Source of the DNA: Enterobacter huaxiensis
GTDB taxonomy: Bacteria > Pseudomonadota > Gammaproteobacteria > Enterobacterales > Enterobacteriaceae
NCBI RefSeq assembly: GCF_003594935.2
Contig: NZ_CP043342.1
Coordinates: 186,001-250,000 of the forward strand
Reading direction: 5' to 3'
DNA length: 64,000 nt
Shown: piece by piece, positions 55,194 through 64,000 of the stretch
How the letters are laid out: every line of letters starts with the position of its first letter
Numbering within the stretch: position 1 is the stretch's first letter
Notes under the pieces: model-generated
What the model saw: the letters and a program-made list of their open reading frames with translations, nothing else
Database searches by the model: none
Told to the model about the DNA's origin: nothing
Translations under genes and position numbers: made by a program

Positions 55194-58100
55194 ATCTACT
55201 CAGTTTATCGCTTGGTCTGGCCCTGATGCCGCTGGCCGAGGCCGCCAATTCCCCCCAGCAGCAACAGCTGCTGGAGCAGGTCCGTCTGGGCGAATCGACG
55301 CAGCGCGAAGATTTGGTTCGCCAGTCGCTCTATCGCCTTGAGCTGATTGACCCGAACAACCCCGACGTGATCGCCGCGCGCTTCCGCTATCTGCTTCGAC
55401 AGGGTGACAATGCGGGCGCACAAAAAGAGCTGGATCGCCTGAAAGGGATGGCGCCGGGTTCGAGCGCGTATAAGTCGTCCCGCAATACCATGCTTCTCTC
55501 TACGCCCGATGGCCGTCAGGCGCTACAGCAGGCTCGTCTGCTCGCCACCACCGGCCACACGCAGGAAGCGATCGCGGCCTACGAAAAGCTGTTTGCAGGG
55601 GACCCTCCTGGCGGGGAATTAGCCGCAGAGTACTGGACCGTTGTCGCCAAAGATCCGGCCAGGCGTAATACCGCCATTAACCAGCTGAAGAAGATCAATG
55701 CCAGCAGTCCCGGCAATACCCAGCAGCAGGCGGCGCTCGCGCAGCTCCTGTTCCAGAGCGGCCGCCGTGATGAAGGCTTTACCGTGTTGCAGGATATGGC
55801 CAAATCCAACAGCGGCCGTAACCAGGCCTCTGATATGTGGTATCAGCAGATCAAAGACCAGCCAGCCAGCAGCGCCAGCGTTAGCGCACTGCAAAAATAC
55901 CTGAGCGTGTTCAGCGACGGCGATAACGTCACGGCGGCGCGCGCCCAGCTTGAAGCGCAGCAAAAACAGCTCGCCGATCCGGCATTCCGGGCGAAGGCCG
56001 AAGGGCTTGCCGCGGTGGATGCCGGGCAGGGCGGTAAAGCGGTCGCGGAACTGCAGAAAGCCGTGAGTGCCAACCATGCCGACAGCGAAGCCGTGGGCGC
56101 GCTCGGGCAGGCGTATTCACAGAAAGGCGATCGCGCCCGCGCGGTGGCGCAGTTTGAAAAGGCGATCGCGCTCGATCCGCAGAGTGACAACCGCGATAAA
56201 TGGGACAGCCTGCTTAAGGTTAACCGCTACTGGCTGCTGATCCAGCAGGGTGACGCGGCGCTGAAGGCCAACAACACGGCCCAGGCGGAACGCAATTTCC
56301 AGCAGGCGCGCAGTATCGATAACACCGACAGCTATGCGGTACTGGGGCTGGGCGATACCGCCGCCGCGCGCAAGGATAACGATGCCGCAGAGCGCTATTA
56401 CCGCCAGGCGCTGCGTATGGACAGCGGCAACAGCAATGCGGTACGCGGCCTTGCCAATATTTATCGCGCGCAGTCGCCTGAAAAGGCCACCCAGTTTATC
56501 CAGTCACTCTCCGCGAGCCAGCGTCGCAGCATCGATGACATTGAACGCAGCCTGACCAACGAACAGCTCTCCGCTCAGGCCGAGAAGCTGGAAAGCCAGG
56601 GTCAGTATGCCCAGGCGGCGGAGATCCAGCGTCGGCGTCTTGCGCTCTCGCCGGGTGACGTCTGGATCACCTACCGCCTCTCGCGCGATCTCTACAGCGC
56701 GGGGCAGCACAGCCAGGCCGATAATCTGATGCGCCAGCTGGCGAGCCAGAAGCCGGGCGATCCGGATCAGGTTTATGCCACCGGGCTTTATCTCTCCGGA
56801 AACGATCGGGACAGAGCCGCCCTGGCGCACCTGAACACCCTGCCGCGTGATAAGTGGAACGGCAACATTCAGGAGCTGGCGGACCGTCTGCAAAGCAACC
56901 AGGTGCTGGAAACCGCTAACCGCCTGCGCGACAGCGGGAAAGAGCAGGAGGCAGAAACCCTGCTTCGCCAGCAGCCGGTATCCACGCGTATCGACTTAAC
57001 CCTCGCGGACTGGGCGCTGCAGCGTGGCGACCGCGCGGCGGCAAAAAATGCCTACAGCACCGTGCTGCAGCGCGAGCCGCAAAACGAAGACGCTCTCCTG
57101 GGTCTGACCGAGGTTTACATTGCGGAAGGCGATAAGGACGCGGCCCGTGCGGAGCTGGCAAAACTGCCTGCCGAGCAAAATGGCCAGCCGCTCTCCGTCA
57201 ACATGCAGCGCCGGATAGCCATGGCGCAGGCGGGCCTGGGCGATACGGCGGCGGCAGAGCAGACCTTCAGCAAGCTGATCCCGCAGGCAAAATCGCAGCC
57301 GCCTTCCATGGACAGCGCGCTGGTGATGCGTGATGCCGCGCGTTTCCAGGCGCAAAACGACCAGCCTCAGCAGGCGCTGGAAACGTATAAAGATGCCATG
57401 GTGGCCTCCGGCGTGACCACTACCCGTCCGGCCGACAACGACAGCTTTACCCGCCTGACGCGCAATGATGAAAAAGACGACTGGCTGAAGCGCGGCGTGC
57501 GCAGCGATGCGGGCGAGCTTTACCAGCAGCAGGATCTGAACGTCACGCTGCAGCATGACTACTGGGGCTCCAGCGGCACGGGCGGTTATTCCGATCTGAA
57601 AGCGCACACCACCATGCTGCAGGTCGATGCGCCGCTGTCCGACGGTCGGATGTTCTTCCGAAGCGATCTGGTGAATATGGATGCCGGTTCGTTTGCCACC
57701 AGCAACGGGACGTACGATCCAAAATGGGGTACCTGCGCCGAAACGCCGTGTAGCGGCAGCACCAACCAGTCGGCCAACGGCGCGAGCGTGGCGGTTGGCT
57801 GGCAGAATAAAACCTGGGCATGGGATATTGGCACCACGCCGATGGGCTTCGACGTGGTGGATGTGGTCGGCGGCGTGAGCTACAGCAGCGATCTCGGGCC
57901 GATTGGCTACACCCTGAACGCGCATCGTCGTCCGATCTCCAGCTCCGTGCTGGCGTTCGCGGGCCAAAAAGACACCAATACCGATACCACATGGGGCGGC
58001 GTACGCTCGACCGGCGGCGGCGTGAGCGTAAGCTATGACAAAGGTGAGGCGAACGGCATCTGGTCGAGCCTGAACATGGATAGCCTCACCGGTAAAAATG

Positions 58101-58657
58101 TGGAAGATAACTGGCGCATCCGCTGGATGACCGGCTATTACTACAAGCTGATCAATGCAAACAACGAGCGCCTGACGGTCGGTGTCTCTAACATGGTCTG
58201 GCACTATGACAAAGATCTCAGCGGCTATACCCTCGGACAGGGCGGCTACTACAGCCCGCAGGAGTACGTCTCCTTCGCGCTGCCGGTGACGTGGCGTAAA
58301 CGTACCGAGAACTGGTCGTGGGAGCTTGGCGGGTCCGTCTCCTGGTCGCACTCGAAGACAAACGACGAGTTGCGTTATCCGAAGCAGGGGCTAATTCCAA
58401 CCGATGAGCCCGGTCGATACACCGACAGAGGCGCGATGGAAACCGGGAGCAGTTCCTCCGGTACGGGTTATACCGCAAGAGCGATTGTGGAACGCCGCGT
58501 GACCTCCAACTGGTTTGTCGGTCTGGGCGTGGATATTCAGGAAGCGAAAGACTATACCCCGAGCCATGCGCTGCTCTACGTGCGTTACTCTGCCGCGGGC
58601 TGGCAGGGCGACATGGACTTACCGCCGCAGCCGCTCATGCCGTATGCGGACTGGTAA
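55175..58657 (+). CDS. bcsC: Cellulose export outer-membrane protein BcsC
   Basis: 1160 residues from ATG 55175 ([23 protein letters not shown] signal peptide) with AGGA upstream. Most of the protein (about 30-780) is a chain of TPR repeats (for example [30 protein letters not shown] and [28 protein letters not shown]) that bridges the periplasm. The last about 330 residues form a 16-strand outer-membrane barrel ending in W (QPLMPYADW), through which cellulose leaves. It is the last structural gene of the operon. Confidence 0.96.
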   Translation: MRKFTVNLLSLSLGLALMPLAEAANSPQQQQLLEQVRLGESTQREDLVRQSLYRLELIDPNNPDVIAARFRYLLRQGDNAGAQKELDRLKGMAPGSSAYKSSRNTMLLSTPDGRQALQQARLLATTGHTQEAIAAYEKLFAGDPPGGELAAEYWTVVAKDPARRNTAINQLKKINASSPGNTQQQAALAQLLFQSGRRDEGFTVLQDMAKSNSGRNQASDMWYQQIKDQPASSASVSALQKYLSVFSDGDNVTAARAQLEAQQKQLADPAFRAKAEGLAAVDAGQGGKAVAELQKAVSANHADSEAVGALGQAYSQKGDRARAVAQFEKAIALDPQSDNRDKWDSLLKVNRYWLLIQQGDAALKANNTAQAERNFQQARSIDNTDSYAVLGLGDTAAARKDNDAAERYYRQALRMDSGNSNAVRGLANIYRAQSPEKATQFIQSLSASQRRSIDDIERSLTNEQLSAQAEKLESQGQYAQAAEIQRRRLALSPGDVWITYRLSRDLYSAGQHSQADNLMRQLASQKPGDPDQVYATGLYLSGNDRDRAALAHLNTLPRDKWNGNIQELADRLQSNQVLETANRLRDSGKEQEAETLLRQQPVSTRIDLTLADWALQRGDRAAAKNAYSTVLQREPQNEDALLGLTEVYIAEGDKDAARAELAKLPAEQNGQPLSVNMQRRIAMAQAGLGDTAAAEQTFSKLIPQAKSQPPSMDSALVMRDAARFQAQNDQPQQALETYKDAMVASGVTTTRPADNDSFTRLTRNDEKDDWLKRGVRSDAGELYQQQDLNVTLQHDYWGSSGTGGYSDLKAHTTMLQVDAPLSDGRMFFRSDLVNMDAGSFATSNGTYDPKWGTCAETPCSGSTNQSANGASVAVGWQNKTWAWDIGTTPMGFDVVDVVGGVSYSSDLGPIGYTLNAHRRPISSSVLAFAGQKDTNTDTTWGGVRSTGGGVSVSYDKGEANGIWSSLNMDSLTGKNVEDNWRIRWMTGYYYKLINANNERLTVGVSNMVWHYDKDLSGYTLGQGGYYSPQEYVSFALPVTWRKRTENWSWELGGSVSWSHSKTNDELRYPKQGLIPTDEPGRYTDRGAMETGSSSSGTGYTARAIVERRVTSNWFVGLGVDIQEAKDYTPSHALLYVRYSAAGWQGDMDLPPQPLMPYADW

Positions 58658-58718
58658 TCGGATTTAACTTAATCCATTTGTAAGTCTCTCTTAAAAGTGC
58701 AGCAATCGGGTATACTCA

Positions 58719-58747
58719 GGCGCACCAGGTTCACTCCCTGGTGCGCC
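58719..58747 (+). promoter_or_regulatory. Strong hairpin between bcsC and pdeK
   Basis: An 11-bp perfect GC-rich stem pairs GGCGCACCAGG (58719-58729) with CCTGGTGCGCC (58737-58747) around a 7-base loop. A TATACT at 58711-58716 just before it resembles a -10 element. There is no T-run, so it is not a classical terminator; it would lie in the pdeK 5' leader, 30 bases from the start codon. Confidence 0.6.
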
Positions 58748-58776
58748 CTGCGCTTCGAGTTCTGTGGAGAGTCATT

Positions 58777-60783
58777 TTGCGTGTCAGCCGTTCTTTAACG
58801 ATCAAACAGATGGCGATGGTTTCTGCCGTCACAATGCTGTTTGTCTTCCTCTTCTGCGTCATTTTGCTGTTTCATTCCGTACAGCAGAATCGCTATAACA
58901 CGGCTTCACAACTTGAAAGCATCGCTCGTTCGGTGCGTGAACCGCTCTCTGCGGCGATCCTCAAAGGGGATATTCCCGACGCGGAAACGATTTTAAAACG
59001 CATCCAGCCCGCCGGTATTGTCAGCCGGGCGGATGTGGTGCTGCCCAATCAGTTCCAGGCGCTACGGATGAGCTTTATTCCCGAACGCCCCGTCCCGGTC
59101 ACGGTCATGCGGATGTTTGAGCTGCCGGTACAAATTTCACTGCCGATCTATTCGCTCGAACGACCGGCCAACCCTCAGCCGTTAGCCTACCTCGTACTGC
59201 AGGCGGACTCCTACCGCATGTATAAGTTCGTGATGAGCTGGGTTGCTACATTAGTGACCACTTACTTACTTTTAACGCTAATCCTCAGCGTCGCGCTGAC
59301 CTGGTGTATCAACCGGCTGATTGTCCACCCTTTGCGCCGCATCGCCCGGGAGCTGAACGATCTCTCCCCGCAGGAACAGGTGGGACACCAGCTCCCGCTG
59401 CCGCGTCTTCATCACGACGATGAAATCGGCATGCTGGTGCGCAGCTACAACATCAACCAGCAGCGCGTCATGCGCCAGCAGGATGAGCTTAACAGCAGTG
59501 CGACCCGCTTCCCGGTCTCGGAGCTGCCGAACAAGGCGTTCCTGATGGCGATGCTGGAGCAGACCGTCGCCCGTCAGCAAACCACGGCGCTGATGGTAAT
59601 CGCCTGCGAAACCCTGCAGGACACGGCGGGCGTGCTCAAAGAGAGCCAGCGCGAGATGCTGCTGCTGACGCTGGTGGAGAAAATAAAAACCGTTCTGGCG
59701 CCGCGCATGGTGCTGACGCAGGTCAGCGGCTATGATCTGGTGGTTATCGCGCACGGTGTGAAAGAGCCGTGGCACGCTATCACGTTAGGTCAGCAAGTAC
59801 TCACTGTCATTAACGAGCGGCTGCCGGTGCAGGGCATTCAGCTGCGCCCGAGCGCCAGCATCGGGATTGCGATGTTCTACGGCGACCTGACGGCGGAGCA
59901 GCTCTATCGTCGCGCGTTCTCGGCGGCCTTCACCGCCCGGCGAAAAGGCAAAAATCAGATCCAGTTCTTTGACCCGGAGCAGATGGAAAAGGCGCAGCAG
60001 CGCCTGACGGAAGAGAGCGATATTCTGACGGCGATGGACAACCGCCAGTTTGCCATCTGGCTCCAGCCGCAGGTGAATTTGCTGACGGGCGAAGTGAAAA
60101 GCGCCGAAGCCTTACTGCGCATGCAGCAGCCGGATGGCTCGTGGGAGCTGCCGGAAGGGCTGATAGAACGCATTGAATCCTGTGGTCTGATCGTGAGCGT
60201 GGGGCACTGGGTGCTGGAAGAGTCATGCCGCCAGCTTGCGGCGTGGCAGGAGCGGGGCATCATGCTGCCGCTCTCGGTGAATCTTTCTGCCCTGCAGCTT
60301 ATGCACCCGACCATGGTCTCCGAGCTGCTGGAGCTTATTCATCGCTACCGCATTCAGCCCGACACGCTGATACTCGAAGTCACGGAGAGCCGCCGCATCG
60401 ACGATCCGAATGAAGCCGTGGCGATCCTGAAGCCGCTGCGTAATGCCGGGATCCGCATCGCGCTGGATGATTTTGGCATGGGTTACGCCGGGTTACGCCA
60501 GCTTCAGCACATGAAAACGCTGCCGGTGGACGTGCTTAAGATCGACAAAACCTTTGTTGACGGGCTCCCGGACGACAGCAGCATGGTGGAGGCGATTATC
60601 CAGATGGCGCGCAGCCTGAAACTGCACGTGATTGCCGAAGGCGTCGAAAACGAAGCCCAGCGCGACTGGCTCGCTGCCGCGGGCGTGGAGTACGGCCAGG
60701 GGTTCCTCTTTGCCCGGGCGGTACCGTCGGATGTTTTCGAACAACGCTACCTGGCCGACGCCGACCATAACGCAAAAGTGTAA
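58777..60783 (+). CDS. pdeK: Cyclic-di-GMP phosphodiesterase PdeK (YhjK)
   Basis: 668 residues from TTG 58777 ([18 protein letters not shown]), preceded by GGAGAG; the E. coli protein starts with the matching [10 protein letters not shown], and an in-frame GTG at 58741 lies inside the hairpin. It has two membrane helices (about 12-35 and 155-180) around a periplasmic domain, a HAMP-like segment, a degenerate GGDEF domain with no GGDEF motif ([19 protein letters not shown]), and an EAL domain. Catalytic motifs appear intact: SAEALLRM (E-A-L, where E. coli has EVL), [37 protein letters not shown] and AEGVENEAQ. It likely lowers c-di-GMP near the synthase. Confidence 0.93.
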   Translation: MRVSRSLTIKQMAMVSAVTMLFVFLFCVILLFHSVQQNRYNTASQLESIARSVREPLSAAILKGDIPDAETILKRIQPAGIVSRADVVLPNQFQALRMSFIPERPVPVTVMRMFELPVQISLPIYSLERPANPQPLAYLVLQADSYRMYKFVMSWVATLVTTYLLLTLILSVALTWCINRLIVHPLRRIARELNDLSPQEQVGHQLPLPRLHHDDEIGMLVRSYNINQQRVMRQQDELNSSATRFPVSELPNKAFLMAMLEQTVARQQTTALMVIACETLQDTAGVLKESQREMLLLTLVEKIKTVLAPRMVLTQVSGYDLVVIAHGVKEPWHAITLGQQVLTVINERLPVQGIQLRPSASIGIAMFYGDLTAEQLYRRAFSAAFTARRKGKNQIQFFDPEQMEKAQQRLTEESDILTAMDNRQFAIWLQPQVNLLTGEVKSAEALLRMQQPDGSWELPEGLIERIESCGLIVSVGHWVLEESCRQLAAWQERGIMLPLSVNLSALQLMHPTMVSELLELIHRYRIQPDTLILEVTESRRIDDPNEAVAILKPLRNAGIRIALDDFGMGYAGLRQLQHMKTLPVDVLKIDKTFVDGLPDDSSMVEAIIQMARSLKLHVIAEGVENEAQRDWLAAAGVEYGQGFLFARAVPSDVFEQRYLADADHNAKV

Positions 60784-60903
60784 TTTTGTTGCTGGCTTGT
60801 GCGAGCCAGCTCAAAGTTCTTAACATTTGTGTTTCAAATTTGAAGTTGCTTTATTTCTGTCCTGTTATGTGGGTGTTATTTTAAAGCCGCAGGTTAACCA
60901 TAA

Positions 60904-62229
<1,326 letters not shown>

Positions 62230-62243
62230 ATCTTGCCACAATA

Positions 62244-62271
62244 GCCCGCATTCCCTTGTCGGGATGCGGGC
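62244..62271 (+). terminator. Hairpin downstream of dctA
   Basis: GCCCGCA (62244-62250) pairs with TGCGGGC (62265-62271), and an inner TCCC/GGGA extends the stem with one bulged T. There is no T-run. It may stop or protect the dctA mRNA 3' end. Confidence 0.55.
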
Positions 62272-62455
62272 GTCTGCGCATAATAACCGTTCATACCTGT
62301 CATACTTCGACAAGATTTTTTTTGGGTATATTTCACTTCCGTCCGTGACGTTTGGCTAAACACGCGGTCTAATCGAGGTGTTTTCATCGTCATCTTTTAG
62401 AGTTCTCACGTCGCGAGACACTCTTTTTAACCAGGATTGTTGATCAGGGGTTCAC

Positions 62456-63949
62456 ATGCAGGGCACAAAAATTCGACTCTTAACCGGCGGTTTGCTGATG
62501 ATGGCAGCAGCCAGTTATGTGCAGGCAGATGCGCTCCAGCCAGACCCGGCCTGGCAACAGGGAACGTTGGCGAATGGTTTCCAGTGGCAAGTTTTAGCCA
62601 CCCCGCAACGTCCCAGCGACCGTATCGAAATCCGTCTGTCTGTGAATACCGGCTCCCTCACTGAAAGCACCCAGCAGACCGGTTTAAGCCACTTTATTCC
62701 TCGACTGGCGCTCACGCAGAGCGGCAGTCTGCAAGCTGTTCAGGTACGTTCACTTTGGCAACAGGCCATCGACCCGAAACGTCCCTTACCGCCGGCGGTG
62801 GTCTCTTACGACTACACCATGTTTAACCTGAGCCTGCCGAACAACCGCAACGATCTCCTCAAAGAAGCGCTCACCTACCTCTCAGATGCCACCGGCAAAC
62901 TGGCGATTACGCCTGAGACCGTGAATTACGCGCTGAGCAACAGTGACATGGTGGCGACCTGGCCTACGGACACCAAAGAGGGCTGGTGGCGCTATCGCCT
63001 GAAGGGCTCCTCGCTGCTGGGCCACGATCCCGCGGAACCGCTTAAACAGCCCGTTGATGCTGAGCAGGTTAAATCCTTCTACCAGAAGTGGTACACCCCG
63101 GATGCAATGACCCTGATTGTGGTTGGCAACGTCGATAGCCGCGCGGTGATTGAGCAGATCAACAAAGCGTTTGGTGATTTGAAAGGCAAGCGCGAAACGC
63201 CAGCCCCGGTTCCGACGCTTTCCCCTCTGCGCCCGGAACCGGTTAGCATCATGACCGATACCGTGCGTCAGGACCGTCTCTCAATGATGTGGGACACCGC
63301 CTGGCAGCCGATCCGCGAGTCCGCCGCGCTGCTGCGCTACTGGCGTGCAGACCTGGCGCGCGAAGCGCTGTTCTGGCACGTTCAGCAAACGCTGAGTAAA
63401 AACAACGTGAAGAATATCGGTCTGGGCTTTGACTGCCGCGTGCTGTTCCAGCGCGCGCAGTGCGCCATTAACGTTGAATCGCCGGGTGATAAGCTGAATG
63501 CGAACCTGGGCGTGGTGGCAAAAGAGCTGGCAAAAGTGCGTAAAGAGGGCCTCTCTGAAGAGGAGTTCAACGCCCTGGTGGCGCAGAAGTCGCTTGAGCT
63601 GCAGAAGCTCTTTGCGACCTATGCCCGCGCCGACACCGATATCCTGATCAGCCAGCGTATTCGTTCTCTGCAAAACCAGGTGGTCGACATCGCGCCGGAG
63701 CAGTATCAAAAACTGCGCCAGGACTTCCTCAGCGGCCTGACCGTCGAAATGCTGAATCAGGACCTGCGTCAGCAGCTGTCTCAGGATATGGCATTGATTC
63801 TTCTGCAGCCGAAAGGCGAGCCGGAGTATGACATGAAGGAGTTGCAGGCAACCTGGGAAGGGATTATGACGCCGGTAGCGCAAGCCGCGCAGCCTGCGGC
63901 GGCAGATGATTTACATCAGGACGCAACGGATATTCCGCAGGGGCAGTAA
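62456..63949 (+). CDS. yhjJ: M16 peptidase-like periplasmic protein YhjJ
   Basis: 497 residues with a signal peptide (MQGTKIRLLTGGLLMMAAASYVQA). It has the pitrilysin/M16 fold (WQQGTLANGFQWQVL, PDAMTLIVVGNVDSRAVIEQINKAFGDLKGK), but the zinc motif HxxEH is replaced by HFIPR at residues 79-83, so it should not be a metallopeptidase of the classical type. The C-terminal tail is acidic and Ala/Pro/Gln-rich. It stands next to dctA and the bcs genes as in E. coli. Its function is unknown. Confidence 0.94.
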   Translation: MQGTKIRLLTGGLLMMAAASYVQADALQPDPAWQQGTLANGFQWQVLATPQRPSDRIEIRLSVNTGSLTESTQQTGLSHFIPRLALTQSGSLQAVQVRSLWQQAIDPKRPLPPAVVSYDYTMFNLSLPNNRNDLLKEALTYLSDATGKLAITPETVNYALSNSDMVATWPTDTKEGWWRYRLKGSSLLGHDPAEPLKQPVDAEQVKSFYQKWYTPDAMTLIVVGNVDSRAVIEQINKAFGDLKGKRETPAPVPTLSPLRPEPVSIMTDTVRQDRLSMMWDTAWQPIRESAALLRYWRADLAREALFWHVQQTLSKNNVKNIGLGFDCRVLFQRAQCAINVESPGDKLNANLGVVAKELAKVRKEGLSEEEFNALVAQKSLELQKLFATYARADTDILISQRIRSLQNQVVDIAPEQYQKLRQDFLSGLTVEMLNQDLRQQLSQDMALILLQPKGEPEYDMKELQATWEGIMTPVAQAAQPAAADDLHQDATDIPQGQ

Positions 63950-63950
63950 T

Positions 63951-63986
63951 CCCCTCACCCTAACCCTCTCCCCAAAGGGGAGAGGG
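63951..63986. repeat. CCCTCTCCCC hairpin repeat, copy 3
   Basis: CCCCTCACCCTAA followed by the arms CCCTCTCCCC (63964-63973) and GGGGAGAGGG (63977-63986) with an AAA loop. It is the reverse complement form of copy 1 at 4325-4358. It begins 1 base after the yhjJ stop. Confidence 0.85.
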
Positions 63987-64000
63987 AACTACAAACACCC

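Overview
This is 64 kb of enterobacterial chromosome. Gene content, gene order and the 16S rRNA sequence fit Enterobacter or a close relative; this comes from recognising proteins and synteny, not from a database search. Nearly every gene has a clear E. coli K-12 counterpart. I see no prophage, insertion sequence, integron or CRISPR array, and no wholly unknown system.

Region 1 (1-35827) follows the E. coli 86-87 min order: yigB (5' cut by the window edge), uvrD, corA, rarD, yigI, pldA, recQ, rhtC, rhtB, pldB, yigL, yigM, metR, metE, ysgA, udp, rmuC, ubiE-ubiJ-ubiB, tatABC, tatD, rfaH, ubiD, fre, fadA-fadB, pepQ-yigZ, trkH, hemG. The yigE, yigF and yigG genes of K-12 are missing. Recognisable control sites include a LexA-like box before uvrD, a short leader ORF before corA, MetR and MetJ boxes between metR and metE, two CRP sites before udp, and a FadR operator before fadB.

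Region 2 (35828-41333) is a complete rRNA operon: P1 and P2 promoters, boxA antitermination signals, 16S, tRNA-Ile(GAU), tRNA-Ala(UGC), 23S, 5S and a strong terminator. Its upstream flank (hemG) matches E. coli rrnA, but its downstream flank (murB-birA) matches E. coli rrnB.

Region 3 (41430-43417) is murB-birA. Ten bases after birA lies an orphan GH8 cellulase gene, and then the cellulose locus: bcsG-bcsF-bcsE leftward, and bcsR-bcsQ-bcsA-bcsB-bcsZ-bcsC rightward, followed by the c-di-GMP phosphodiesterase pdeK, the C4-dicarboxylate carrier dctA and the M16-like gene yhjJ. The locus encodes synthase (A, B), export (C), periplasmic hydrolase (Z), regulatory partners (R, Q, E, F) and phosphoethanolamine decoration (G), so modified cellulose is the expected product. 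In E. coli this block is far from birA.

The most notable observations are these two junctions (hemG-rrn-murB and birA-GH8-bcs), a second GH8 enzyme separated from any synthase operon of its own, the corA leader ORF, and a GC-rich hairpin repeat present three times just downstream of genes.
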